DNA of 64,000 nt from Prevotella scopos JCM 17725 (GTDB taxonomy: Bacteria; Bacteroidota; Bacteroidia; Bacteroidales; Bacteroidaceae). The position numbers were made by a program, and so were the translations under genes. Positions 52,166 through 61,439 of this stretch are shown piece after piece. The stretch is from assembly GCF_018127785.1 (NCBI RefSeq), contig NZ_CP072389.1, forward strand, positions 372,001-436,000, read 5' to 3'. Within the stretch, counting starts at the first letter, position 1. Every line of letters starts with the position of its first letter. The notes beneath the pieces were generated by a model. It searched no databases and had not been told where the DNA came from. It saw nothing but the letters and a program-made list of their open reading frames with translations.

Positions 52166-53159
52166 ATATCATATTATAGAGTTGTGGAGCTCATTAAAAA
52201 GCCTTGCAACTATAGGGGTTGTGAAGAAACTGTATGACGCATCATTACCAATACAAGTATATGCCACATATAGCTATCCCGATGATATAGTTGGGATAGC
52301 GGTCTCTTTCTCGAAAGAATTCAAGATTGATATTTCGTCTTTAAGCAATTTGAGCGAATTAAGAATTAGGCAGCTTTTGGATGCTTCAATGCCAGGACAA
52401 AAGATGCTCCATGTTCAACTGATGAGAAATGAAAACCAAAGAGTTTTCGCCGCATTGTGTGAAGATTTAATAACTACTTTAAAACCACTATCTTCTACAA
52501 AAGAAATGGCTCAAGAAGTTGTAAATCAACTACATAGATGGAAGGATTTGTTCGGAAAAATTAAATTCGAAGGATTATCAAAAGAAGAACAGCAAGGTTT
52601 ATACGGAGAATTGGTTTTCCTTAGAAAATTGTTAAATAGAAGTTCAAATGATACCTATGTTTCTACTTTACAATTGTGGACTGGAGTTGAGAAAACAAAT
52701 AAGGACTTTCAAGGCGATAATTGGGCAGTTGAAGTAAAAACAACATCTACCAATAATGCTCAATTCATAACTATAAACGGAGAACGACAACTTGATAATT
52801 CACTTGTCGCTCATTTATTTGTTTATCATTTAGTTTTAGAAGTATCCAAAACTAATGGAGAAAGTTTGCCTATGATTGTGTCAGAAATAAAGGCCCTTCT
52901 CAGTGGCAATGTACCTGCACTATGTATCTTCGAAGAAAAGCTCATTGAAGCGAAGTACATATCTTGTCATGAATTCTTATATGCTGAGCGTTTTTATAAA
53001 AAAAGGAGCGAAAAGTACTATAAAGTATTAGCTGATTTTCCAAGAATCATGGAGAATGATCTTAGAAACGGAGTTAGTAATGTCGTTTATGTTATTTCTA
53101 TCGGCATGTGCGATGAACATTTAGTTCCTGAAGGTGTTTTATTTAATACCATAAAGTGA
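52155..53159 (+). CDS. PD-(D/E)XK motif protein (DUF4420)
   Basis: A 334-residue protein of the DUF4420 group, predicted restriction-endonuclease fold. The candidate active-site residues are the Glu in LYGELVFLR, the Asp in NKDFQGDNWAVEVKTTS and its EVK triad, about 40 residues apart, the standard E...D-(D/E)XK pattern. It is the most likely DNA-cutting subunit of the cassette. The ATG at 52155 (MENKYHIIELW) is preferred; in-frame ATGs at 52110, 52137 and 52149 would deepen the overlap with the Z1 gene to as much as 56 bases. Confidence 0.87.
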   Translation: MENKYHIIELWSSLKSLATIGVVKKLYDASLPIQVYATYSYPDDIVGIAVSFSKEFKIDISSLSNLSELRIRQLLDASMPGQKMLHVQLMRNENQRVFAALCEDLITTLKPLSSTKEMAQEVVNQLHRWKDLFGKIKFEGLSKEEQQGLYGELVFLRKLLNRSSNDTYVSTLQLWTGVEKTNKDFQGDNWAVEVKTTSTNNAQFITINGERQLDNSLVAHLFVYHLVLEVSKTNGESLPMIVSEIKALLSGNVPALCIFEEKLIEAKYISCHEFLYAERFYKKRSEKYYKVLADFPRIMENDLRNGVSNVVYVISIGMCDEHLVPEGVLFNTIK

Positions 53160-53160
53160 C

Positions 53161-55515
53161 ATGAATACTGACATAAATAAATATTATCTATCTCTCATTC
53201 AAGAGATTGCAACCCGCCAACTATCTAATGAAGATGGCGATAATCAAGAGCAAACATTTACTAGATATGTTCTTGATGTATTGTCAGAAGCTGGAGAAAC
53301 TGAAAATGCAACAGTAGCTTTTGATGAAAAAGACTTAGGAACAAAAAAGCAACATAAAATTAATGGCTATGCAATAGCTGATAATTATGAAACTGTTGAC
53401 TTATTTATTTCTATTTTTGGGTGTGAAGAAAGCATATATTCAACTCCTAAAGCTGAAATTGATAGAGCTGCTACCAGAATTATTAATTTCTTCAGAAAGG
53501 CTGTATATGGTGATTATGCAAATGAAGTTGCAGAATCATCTGAAATATTTGAGTTCGCAAATACTCTATCTTCATATGAAGAATTAAAAGAGAATTTGGT
53601 GAGAGTTAATGCCTTTATCCTAACTAATGGAGAATATAAAGGGGAAATTCCTGCTAATATAGAAATCTGTGGATATAAAGTATTCTTCCGGGTGATTGAC
53701 CTTCGCTATCTTTACCAAGTTACAGTAGAGTCACGCGTGCCTATTGAGATTAATTTTATGGAGGAAGGCTATACTGTCCCATGTTTATCAGCAGCTTCTG
53801 AAAACCCAGACTATCAAGCATATGTAGCTATTATACCTGGAATATGTTTGGCCAATTTATATGAAAGGTTTGGTGCCAGATTATTGGAACAAAATGTTCG
53901 TTCTTTCCTCCAATTTACGGGAAAAATTAACAAAGGTATCAGAGATACAATTAAAAAAGAGTCACATATGTTCTTGGCCTTCAATAATGGATTAGCGGCT
54001 ACTGCTAATCACATCGAATTAGATTCTATAGGCAGAAACATTGTCAAGATTTCTAATTTACAGATTGTAAATGGCGGTCAAACAACTGCATCTATCTACC
54101 ATACATGGAAAAAGGATAAGGCTGACATCTCTGGAATTTTTGTTCAAGCTAAAATCTCGGTGATCAAAAGAGCAGAAGAATTTGCCGATATTGTATCACG
54201 CATTTCTCGATATGCAAATACACAAAACAAGGTGAATGAGGCTGATTTTACAGCCAATAATGCCCATCTTATTGCGTTTGAGAAGTTATCACGATACATC
54301 ATGACACCAATAACAGAAGATTCAAACATCCAGACATATTGGTTCTTTGAAAGAGCAAGAGGCCAATATAAAAATCTTCGTCAAAAGGAGGGGTTTACCA
54401 AATCTCGCCAAACTGCCTTTGACTTGAAATATCCCAAGAAGCAGGTTATTACGAAGGTAGAACTTGCCAAATATATAAACGCATACGAAGAAGTGTATGA
54501 TGGGAAAAAGATTGCAATCGGTCCGTTTATCGTGGTACGTGGTAACGAAAAGAACTACAGTAAGTTCATAAATAATAACTTACCTGAAAGTATTAAAAAC
54601 TTCAATAGCATCTATTATGAAGATGCCATTGCCAAAACGATATTATTCAGAACTGCCGATAAAAGATATGGTACCAAAGTATCTGGAAATAATATTGGTG
54701 AGTTGAAACAAGTAGTTGTTCCTTATGCTATTTCTTTATTAACTACCATAACGAAGGGAAAGCTAAACCTCTATAAGATTTGGAAGAACCAATGCCTTTC
54801 TAACGCACTTTCTGATTTCATTTATGAGCTAATGAAACAGATTAATGAATTCATTCTCAATGAATCACCTGTTTCACATTATATCGAGTGGTCAAAAAAA
54901 GAAGAATGCTGGGAGAAGGTTAAGGCATACACTTGGTCTTATGATTTGAATGATATAAAGTCTGATCTCATAAATTCTTCAACTCCAGTCAGAAAAGGTT
55001 TTTCGCTGAATCCTGATAAGAACGATGAAGATGTAGCTCATGATATGGAAATTATAGAATCTATTCCATTTTCATTGTGGAGAAAAATTGCTGAATGGGG
55101 AAAAGAAACTGATTGTTTGTCTATCAATTATCAGTCTGCTGCTCAAGAAACGGCTCATAAGTTGAAGTTTAATCATAAGTTTACTGATTCAGATAGAAGA
55201 AAAGCCATAAATATTTATAATATCGTTTGTGAGAAGAATATCGAATTGTTGTTTGAGGCAGATAAGCTTACTTCCGAAGACGATAAAGCACATAGTGCAA
55301 GTCATGCTTCCTCAACTGATTATGATAACGATAATATCACAATTGAGTTGGTTCAAAAAATGGTTGAGTGGGATCGCAGACGTCGTGTCCTCAAAGATTG
55401 GCAATGGAAAGTTATGGATGAGATAGCCAATGGGAAACGTCCATTGGGTGAAAGAATGAAAAGAGGAATGTATATGAACTATATAACTCTCAAAAAAAGA
55501 GGGTTTACAGAATAA
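53161..55515 (+). CDS. AIPR family protein
   Basis: A 784-residue protein of the AIPR (abortive infection phage resistance) family, starting one base after the previous stop. Signature segments are LLEQNVRSFLQF (about 241-252), MFLAFNNGLAATAN (270-283) and KISNLQIVNGGQTTASIY (296-313). The C-terminal part (about 480-784) is unassigned and ends in a basic tail. AIPR proteins recur with Z1, GHKL and DUF4420 genes in defence islands; their biochemical role is not settled. It is the last gene of the cassette; the IS1380 end begins 40 bases later. Confidence 0.9.
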   Translation: MNTDINKYYLSLIQEIATRQLSNEDGDNQEQTFTRYVLDVLSEAGETENATVAFDEKDLGTKKQHKINGYAIADNYETVDLFISIFGCEESIYSTPKAEIDRAATRIINFFRKAVYGDYANEVAESSEIFEFANTLSSYEELKENLVRVNAFILTNGEYKGEIPANIEICGYKVFFRVIDLRYLYQVTVESRVPIEINFMEEGYTVPCLSAASENPDYQAYVAIIPGICLANLYERFGARLLEQNVRSFLQFTGKINKGIRDTIKKESHMFLAFNNGLAATANHIELDSIGRNIVKISNLQIVNGGQTTASIYHTWKKDKADISGIFVQAKISVIKRAEEFADIVSRISRYANTQNKVNEADFTANNAHLIAFEKLSRYIMTPITEDSNIQTYWFFERARGQYKNLRQKEGFTKSRQTAFDLKYPKKQVITKVELAKYINAYEEVYDGKKIAIGPFIVVRGNEKNYSKFINNNLPESIKNFNSIYYEDAIAKTILFRTADKRYGTKVSGNNIGELKQVVVPYAISLLTTITKGKLNLYKIWKNQCLSNALSDFIYELMKQINEFILNESPVSHYIEWSKKEECWEKVKAYTWSYDLNDIKSDLINSSTPVRKGFSLNPDKNDEDVAHDMEIIESIPFSLWRKIAEWGKETDCLSINYQSAAQETAHKLKFNHKFTDSDRRKAINIYNIVCEKNIELLFEADKLTSEDDKAHSASHASSTDYDNDNITIELVQKMVEWDRRRRVLKDWQWKVMDEIANGKRPLGERMKRGMYMNYITLKKRGFTE

Positions 55516-55735
55516 GGACTATATGCTTAATAATAAACGAACATTAACAAATAACCTTATTTCCGCAAACAATTTCCTTGTTTGTTTCAAAACTTGCTTG
55601 CGTCTCATTTAACCCTACGAGAAAGGTCGATTTGTCATTTTTTGCTCAACTTACCTCAAATAGGTTGGGTTATTGGACACAAGTTCCCTTACCCATAGGG
55701 AATAGGGAAGATAAAATTCAGCAAAGAGTTTGAAG

Positions 55736-56503
55736 CTATTCTTTAAAAATCTTGATATAATACTTTTTGGGTGTGTATAGGTTTAAGACGTATCTCCTTC
55801 CTGTCTTAATCCATTTGGCAGGTACGTTGATAAAGTGTAATATGAACTTCTTCAAACGACTGCTTTTCTTTAGAGGTTCTATTTGTTGAGACAATTTATC
55901 AATGAGAAAAAGGTAGAAGTTCTTCAACATTGCTGTAACGAGCATAAAGAAGGTGTTCTGCTCAAGAAAGGAGAAAGGCAGGTGTACCCAGCCAGGAAAG
56001 TAACCGTAATCACTTTTATAAGAATATGTTGCATCGTATTTGTGCGCAGGAATAAACTGGTGGTCAAAGTCTAAATCAACGCTGCTTCCTTAGTGTGTCA
56101 AACCAAGATGCTTAACCATCGTCAGAAGAAGTTGGTTTAATTTCTCAGCCTTATTGTACTTATAAGCGTGCTTGAATTTATCACAAGCGTAAACCACATT
56201 TGCTTCCTTAAGTTCTTTTAAACCACGACCAACAGTGTCTGCCCCAGGAAGTGTACATTTGGGAGATAATGAAAACTGAGCAACGAGCGTGTTAATATCT
56301 TCCAAGCAATCAGCACCACATAAATAGCTATAAAACAGCGATGAAATAATATCACTATATTGGAATGCCGTACTTGTACTGCCACGCTGACCAAGCGAGG
56401 AGTCAATAATTTGATTGAGTCCAAGTTTGGAAAAAACATCCATTACGTGAAAAATTCCACCCAAAGAGGTTATTTTGTCAGATTTTATTGCTACTTTTGT
56501 CAT
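55736..56503 (-). pseudogene. IS1380-family transposase, deleted and interrupted
   Basis: One frame of 256 codons runs through the element. The first 137 codons match the start of IS1380-type transposases (TSLGGIFHVMDVFSKLGL and later KLNQLLLTMVKHLGL). A TAA follows at 56087-56089, then the frame goes on with the catalytic-region motif DLDFDHQFIPAHKYDATYSYK and jumps from DYGYFPGW straight to VHLPFSFLEQN, so the middle (about 170 codons) is missing by an in-frame deletion. The C-terminus is present. It cannot be active. Confidence 0.8.
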
Positions 56504-56636
56504 GTCAGTTGGTTGATTATTTTATATGTTTAGTAGCACTAAGATAAGTGAATTTTCTGACATACGCAAGTGTTTGAATACTTTTATGTATCATGCACTT
56601 GCTTTTCTTGCAAGCAAAAACGCTGCGGAAATAAGG
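56447..56636. repeat. 190-bp direct repeat, right copy
   Basis: This matches 45830-46019 without gaps and in the same orientation. The two repeats bracket the defence cassette; recombination between them could delete it. Confidence 0.85.
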
Positions 56637-57029
56637 GATTTTATCAAAGACAAAAGGAGTTTCGTCCTTAAAATCTAAAGCATTGATAGCAACATTGTGA
56701 TTGGCAATCAATGCTTCGATATTATCTGACGTTAAGAACTCGGTATGTACGGTTATATGTGCATTAGGGTTTATACTTAACAATCGTTCTGCCAAGCACT
56801 CAGCTTTATACCTACCGATGTCATTTCCCGTGTAGTTTTGTCTATTTAAGTTAGTCTTTTCTACCTTATCACCATCAACAATGGTGATATGTTCAAAACC
56901 TAATCTTAAAGCACATTCTGCCACGATACTACCGATACCAGCACCACCAAGGAATATCTTATAATCCTTGATGATGCTTTGTTCGTTTTCACTCACATAG
57001 AGTCTGTTTCTACTATATCTTTCTTCCAT
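56637..57029 (-). pseudogene. ThiF/E1-like adenylyltransferase, 3' end lost to IS1380
   Basis: Its first 131 codons survive. The product starts MEERYSRNRLYVSENEQSI and carries the nucleotide-binding loop FLGGAGIGSIVAECALRLG (about 25-43), TIVDGDKVEKTNLNRQN with the Asp and Arg of the E1 family, and INALDFKD. The frame runs into the IS1380 end and stops at 56517 after 38 foreign residues. The C-terminal half, with the usual catalytic Cys or partner-binding region, is missing and is not found elsewhere in the window. E1-like proteins of this type occur in ubiquitin-like defence or modification modules, but no E2, JAB or ubiquitin-like gene is visible. Confidence 0.75.
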
Positions 57030-57153
57030 AACTGATAATTTATTTTTTGCGAAATTAGAAGTGTATATCAAGAAATACATTACACAAAAGTGTAAAAAGA
57101 AGATGAAACAGTTTTTTTTAGATTTTATAACAAATAGAGGTGTGCTAAAATTG

Positions 57154-57444
57154 TTATGTGTTATAATTTTCCTCTAGTAGCCTCTCCAAATCTGAAACCT
57201 TATAGAGTATCTTCCCCGCAAACTGCGTATAGGGTATAATCCCTTTGTCCCTATAATCCTGTAATGTTCGAGGACTGATATATAGCCGTTCACACACCTC
57301 CTTACCTGTGAGGAAATGCTCACCGCCAAAGAGAGGCTTGTATGTCTCTGCTACATCCTTTATCCGTTTGCTCACACTTCTTATGGCGGACAGCACCACC
57401 TGCATCTCGTCCGAATCCATGTTCAAATCTCTTACTGTTTCCAT
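57154..57444 (-). CDS. Helix-turn-helix (excisionase-type) protein
   Basis: A 96-residue protein with a C-terminal MerR/Xis-like helix-turn-helix (about 48-90): LTGKEVCERLYISPRTLQDYRDKG and then GKILYKVSDLERLLEEN. The N-terminal half is a coiled helix (MDSDEMQVVLSAIRSVSKRIKD). Pairs of such proteins are typical of Bacteroides mobilizable elements, where they act in excision or mobilization control. It starts two bases after the stop of the next HTH gene and has no other neighbour downstream. Confidence 0.85.
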   Translation of the reverse strand: METVRDLNMDSDEMQVVLSAIRSVSKRIKDVAETYKPLFGGEHFLTGKEVCERLYISPRTLQDYRDKGIIPYTQFAGKILYKVSDLERLLEENYNT

Positions 57445-57446
57445 CT

Positions 57447-57734
57447 TTATTTATTGTTCTTGGTTTTCTCTGATTTTGTCTGCAACAACCGCTCCACGTC
57501 CTCACGCCTATAATAGCACTTGTGTTCGATTTGTGTAAACGGCAGCACGCCCGTATCACGGTAGTGCTGCAAGGTGCGCTTGCTGATGTTAAGTAACCTG
57601 CACACATCACCATTGTGCAGCCAATCTGTGTGCTTACACTTCTCTCCAAATGCCTTGTGGCAGCAGTCGGCAAGACTTAATATCTCGTCCCTTAGTTTCT
57701 GCCAGTTCTGGTCTGTAATTATTAAATACCCCAT
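57447..57734 (-). CDS. Helix-turn-helix protein of mobile element
   Basis: A 95-residue protein starting MGYLIITDQNWQKLRDEIL, with a C-terminal helix-turn-helix much like that of its neighbour: LHNGDVCRLLNISKRTLQHYRDTG and CYYRREDVERLLQ. The ATG at 57732-57734 is chosen because the frame further upstream is hydrophobic and crosses the promoter (57801-57808). It forms an operon with the following HTH gene and is presumably a paralogue of it. Confidence 0.85.
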   Translation of the reverse strand: MGYLIITDQNWQKLRDEILSLADCCHKAFGEKCKHTDWLHNGDVCRLLNISKRTLQHYRDTGVLPFTQIEHKCYYRREDVERLLQTKSEKTKNNK

Positions 57735-57800
57735 ACTTCTATTGTTTTGTTTGTTGTTACTGTTTTCTTGTGTTGCAGCGTTCTGCGCCCCAGCACGATG

Positions 57801-57808
57801 CAAAAGTA
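57801..57808 (-). promoter_or_regulatory. Promoter of the HTH pair
   Basis: TACTTTTG followed by C on the minus strand, about 67 bases before the ATG at 57734. Confidence 0.55.
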
Positions 57809-58364
57809 GGGATAGTATCCTTATGCTCAAAGCACTAAGGAACAGCAGGGAAAACAAAGGAAACACGATGAAAATTTCTTCCTCATTTCTTGTCGTTATC
57901 AACACTGAAACACCCACTTTTCTTCTTTCACTGCCAATAGAATTAAAGATACAACCTACCATTTGACATAAGTATTCTGCCTTGTTCTAAGATTTCTGAG
58001 AACATAGAGATAAGCTCTTAATTTTTGCTTACATCTTTTTGTGGATTGCTTTTTGTTTAAATAGGTAGTTATTTTTGCCTTATCCGTTCTTTGTTATTCC
58101 TTTACTTATAGCTCACTACCCAAATGTGCAGAATACCGCATTTGAATGTGGTTTGTTACAAAGCCAATCAATTATTGGTACTTGTATCATTTCCTTTTAC
58201 CCTTTGATTTCTCCATTTAATCCACTAAAAACTAAGATGTTTGATGATTTCCTACAAGGAAATTTATAGCAAGTCTGTGCAACATTATGCAAGCACACCG
58301 AGAATGCTTGGCTATCAAAATTATCTTCCTTAACTTCACTTTCAGAAATCATTTTAGGACGATT
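57809..58364. other. Divergent intergenic region
   Basis: No convincing ORF. The region separates the minus-strand HTH pair from the plus-strand VirE-like gene. A plus-strand promoter box lies at 58070-58077 and leaves a leader of about 280 bases. Confidence 0.45.
58070..58077 (+). promoter_or_regulatory. Promoter for the VirE-like gene
   Basis: TATTTTTG followed by CC; no other TAnnTTTG box is obvious before the gene. Confidence 0.4.
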
Positions 58365-59639
58365 ATGAAGAAATGCGCAGACAATAGCAATATACGCACA
58401 GAAGATAAGCCGAAGCATAGTAGGCAAACTTCCAAAAACAAGGAGATAGAAAGCTACTTCTCCACCCATTATGACTTCAGGTTCAACACTGTACTTGGCA
58501 GAACAGAGTTTTCTCCCCAATATGCCAATGTGTATAGTAAGGTCAGCCGTTATGACATCAATACCTTTCGCAGGGAACTTGATAGCGAGAAAGGTATTAT
58601 TACTTCCGCTGATAATCTCTATTCCATCATTGAAAGCAGCTTTTCTCCCCGTATCAATCCCATACAGGAGTATTTCAAGACTTTGCCAACGGTTGATGCT
58701 TCAGAAGTGCTGTACAAGATAGAGATAAACCAATGCGCCATCGCCAATCTTGCATCGTGCGTTATCGTCCGCAACTCTGAAAAGTGGCTGCCATACCTTA
58801 TCAAATGGCTTGTTGCAGTAGTTGCCAACGCTATAGACGACCGTGAGTGCCGTAACCATACTTGTCTTGTACTGACAGGAGAACAAGGAAAGTTCAAGAC
58901 TACCTTTCTTGATTTGCTTTGTCCGCCCGCGCTTAAAGGTTACAGCTACACAGGCAAGATATATCCGCAGGAGAAGGACACACTCACCTATATCGGTCAG
59001 AACCTTATCGTGAACATCGACGATCAGCTCAAAGCCCTTAACAAACGTGACGAGAACGAGCTGAAGAACCTCATCACCTGCCCGATGGTCAAATACCGTA
59101 TGCCCTACGACAAGTATGTGGAGGAACACCCACACTTGGCGAGTTTTGTAGCATCGGTAAACGGCAATGATTTTTTGACAGACCCGACAGGAAGCAGACG
59201 ATTTCTGCCCTTTGAGGTGCTTGCCATTGATATTGAACGAGCAAAGGAAATTTCTATGGATGCCGTCTATACCGAAGCGAAAGCCTTGCTAAACGCAGGC
59301 TTTCGATATTGGTTTAACGATGAAGAAATCACGGAACTCTACAAGGAGAGTGAGGACTTCCAAGTACAGACCGCAGAAATGGAATTACTATTACGCTGTT
59401 TTGAAAAGCCAACAGAGGACAATCCTCATTGTACTTACATGACCACTACCGAAATACTCGCTTATTTAGGTGTTTATACGCATCAACCTTTGACACTCAA
59501 ACGTATGGGCGAAGCACTCAAAAGGGCTGGCTTTGAAAAGGTAAGCAAGAGGCGTGAAGGCAGTAGTCCTGTCTATGTGTATAAGATTAGGAAAATTCTG
59601 CCATGTCCCCTGCTTAACAGTTGTAGTAGCCTGATGTAG
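58365..59639 (+). CDS. VirE/VapE-family P-loop protein
   Basis: A 424-residue protein of the virulence-associated E family, common in mobile elements and phages, where it acts as a primase-helicase-type ATPase for replication. Walker A is LTGEQGKFKTTFLDL; a Walker B-like segment is NLIVNIDDQL and an arginine-finger region is DPTGSRRFLPFEV. The ATG at 58365 (MKKCADNSNIRT) is preferred to one at 58287 because the extra N-terminus looks non-coding. It is the first of the mobilization-replication genes, followed by the toprim primase after 209 bases. Confidence 0.88.
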   Translation: MKKCADNSNIRTEDKPKHSRQTSKNKEIESYFSTHYDFRFNTVLGRTEFSPQYANVYSKVSRYDINTFRRELDSEKGIITSADNLYSIIESSFSPRINPIQEYFKTLPTVDASEVLYKIEINQCAIANLASCVIVRNSEKWLPYLIKWLVAVVANAIDDRECRNHTCLVLTGEQGKFKTTFLDLLCPPALKGYSYTGKIYPQEKDTLTYIGQNLIVNIDDQLKALNKRDENELKNLITCPMVKYRMPYDKYVEEHPHLASFVASVNGNDFLTDPTGSRRFLPFEVLAIDIERAKEISMDAVYTEAKALLNAGFRYWFNDEEITELYKESEDFQVQTAEMELLLRCFEKPTEDNPHCTYMTTTEILAYLGVYTHQPLTLKRMGEALKRAGFEKVSKRREGSSPVYVYKIRKILPCPLLNSCSSLM

Positions 59640-59848
59640 TAGTATGAGTAGTATTGTTATATACTACAATTAGATACTGATAATCAACCACTTATTACAA
59701 AATAGTATGTAGTAAGAAAAAGTTTGCTGTGGAAAAACTTTAGGAAACGAAAAAGCATCAATGAAGTTTGCCCTATCAGTATAATCAAAATATAATCCGA
59801 TATAAAAATCAGAATGGAAAAATGTTTAACCAATAAAACAATACGACA

Positions 59849-60856
59849 ATGAAAGAAGAAGATTTATCACGCATCAAGAGATACCCCATAGTGGAGTATC
59901 TTGAGAGGAAAGGTATCAAACCAGTGCGCAGCACACCTGCCTATGCTCTCTACCGTTCACCATTTCGTGAAGACACGCATCCGAGCTTCAAGGTGGACAC
60001 AGAGAAGAACCTCTGGATAGACTATGCCGAAAGCAAGGGCGGAAGTATTATTGACCTTTGTATGAGGTTGGAAGGCTGCACGCTACTGGAAGCCATCCGA
60101 CACTTAGGACGGAACACTCCCGATTATACTGCGTGTAGTCCTCAAAGAGAGTGTGTACAAGAAACTTCCAAGCTGGAAAGTATCAGACAAGCAGCATCTG
60201 CAAAAGGAGCAAGGAGATTGACAGGTATATCAGACACCTTGCCGTCCCATTTGCAGAAATACCTCATGGAGGAACGCTGCATCAACATGGAAAAGGCGAT
60301 GCCCTTTCTGCGTTGTATCAGCTATGAGGTAAGAGGGCTGCACTATCAAGCCATCGGCTTTGCCAATCAATCGGGAGGCTATGAGCTTCGGGACAATGGT
60401 TCCTTCAAGGGAACGATTGCCCCGAAGGACATTACTCCGATATTCATAGACAAGTTGAGAGACAAGGACGCTGATAAGATACAGCCTGTATGCGTGTTCG
60501 AGGGATTTATGGATTTCCTTTCTCTCCTTTCAATGAAAGAAGGAGTAATGAGTGTCTGCCTCGTGATGAACTCCGTAAGCAATGTTGCAAGGGCTATCCG
60601 CTATCTGAACGACCGACACCTAACCCATATCCGTGCCTTCCTTGACAATGATGATGCAGGAAAGAGGGCAACCAATGATTTCATCAGGGCTGGTTTCAAG
60701 GTCGAGGATATGTCAGTGCATTACAGGAACTTCAAAGACCTCAACGAATATCACGTACATAGGGTACGTGAGCAACAGAAGAAACTATCACAGGTGATGC
60801 AGCAAATGCAAAGCAACTCTATAAAGGTAAAACAAGTTAAACATAAAATGAGATAG
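59849..60856 (+). CDS. Toprim-domain primase
   Basis: A 335-residue primase-like protein. The N-terminal part is a CHC2-like domain (about 15-85: LYRSPFREDTHPSFKV, WIDYAESKGGSIIDLCM) that lacks the zinc-binding cysteines. The C-terminal part is a toprim domain with Glu in CVFEGFMDFLSLL and the Asp pair in AFLDNDDAGKRATNDF. Such proteins synthesise primers for the transferred strand of mobilizable elements. It is four bases upstream of the DUF3408 gene. Confidence 0.9.
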   Translation: MKEEDLSRIKRYPIVEYLERKGIKPVRSTPAYALYRSPFREDTHPSFKVDTEKNLWIDYAESKGGSIIDLCMRLEGCTLLEAIRHLGRNTPDYTACSPQRECVQETSKLESIRQAASAKGARRLTGISDTLPSHLQKYLMEERCINMEKAMPFLRCISYEVRGLHYQAIGFANQSGGYELRDNGSFKGTIAPKDITPIFIDKLRDKDADKIQPVCVFEGFMDFLSLLSMKEGVMSVCLVMNSVSNVARAIRYLNDRHLTHIRAFLDNDDAGKRATNDFIRAGFKVEDMSVHYRNFKDLNEYHVHRVREQQKKLSQVMQQMQSNSIKVKQVKHKMR

Positions 60857-60860
60857 AAAA

Positions 60861-61328
60861 ATGGAAAAGAAGAAAACAACAGAGGTAGAGTATGACCTTT
60901 CATATTATTTAGGTGGTAACGAAGAAGAACTGCTCGGAAGAAGTAGCCAGCAGCACACAAAGATGACAAGGAGTGGTAAGCCATCAGAGGATGTCGAGCC
61001 ATTACAGAACACAGAGGTATCACGGTGTACCGAGTTTTCACACGAAACTGAACAAGCAAGGCTGCCAGAGAATGCACCCGTTAAGAAACGCATCAGTGCC
61101 AAAATGAGAAAGGAAACGCTTGAAGCCTACAAGCAAGCCTATCTTTTACCTGCCAAACTCAGTAATAGAAAGGCTGTCTATCTGAGTAAGGAAACACAGG
61201 AACGTGCAGACCTCATCGTGCGAAGATTGGGTGACAGGGGCAGCAACCTTTCAAGTTTCGTGGAGAACCTCGTCCGCAGTCATTTGGAGGAATACCACGA
61301 GGATATAGAGAAGTGGAGAAAGCTATAA
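60861..61328 (+). CDS. DUF3408 mobile-element protein
   Basis: A 155-residue protein of the DUF3408 family, found in Bacteroides conjugative and mobilizable transposons. The N-terminal 70 residues are low-complexity and acidic. The C-terminal half reads ISAKMRKETLEAYKQAYL, then KAVYLSKETQERADLIVRRLGD and LSSFVENLVRSHLEEY, a ribbon-helix-helix-like layout. A role in DNA binding or partition is probable but untested. It lies between the primase and the putative oriT. Confidence 0.82.
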   Translation: MEKKKTTEVEYDLSYYLGGNEEELLGRSSQQHTKMTRSGKPSEDVEPLQNTEVSRCTEFSHETEQARLPENAPVKKRISAKMRKETLEAYKQAYLLPAKLSNRKAVYLSKETQERADLIVRRLGDRGSNLSSFVENLVRSHLEEYHEDIEKWRKL

Positions 61329-61439
61329 GCACGAAAAAGGAGCGAGGGCTTTTCTTGGAAAGGTCCTCCCTTTTCCTTGAAACCCTCGACTCTTCCCCAA
61401 AAGAAATAAAACCATAATTATTAGTCCAATGCCTGAACG

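Larger units (their letters stand above)
55555..56636 (-). mobile_element. IS1380-family element with internal deletion (right copy)
   Basis: The ends are 13-base inverted repeats: CCTTATTTCCGCA at 55555-55567 and TGCGGAAATAAGG at 56624-56636. Total length is 1,082 bp, well short of the roughly 1.7 kb usual for the family. No 4-bp target duplication is seen (ATAA on the left, GATT on the right), which fits later recombination with the left copy. It is inserted in the ThiF-like gene. Confidence 0.8.

Noticed and set aside
56517..56636. C-terminal 38 residues of the ThiF-like frame
   Set aside because: They are read from IS1380 DNA in an unrelated frame, so they are not part of the E1-like family.
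57735..57962. 76-residue N-terminal extension of the second HTH protein
   Set aside because: The extension is hydrophobic, unlike its paralogue, and crosses a good promoter box at 57801-57808.
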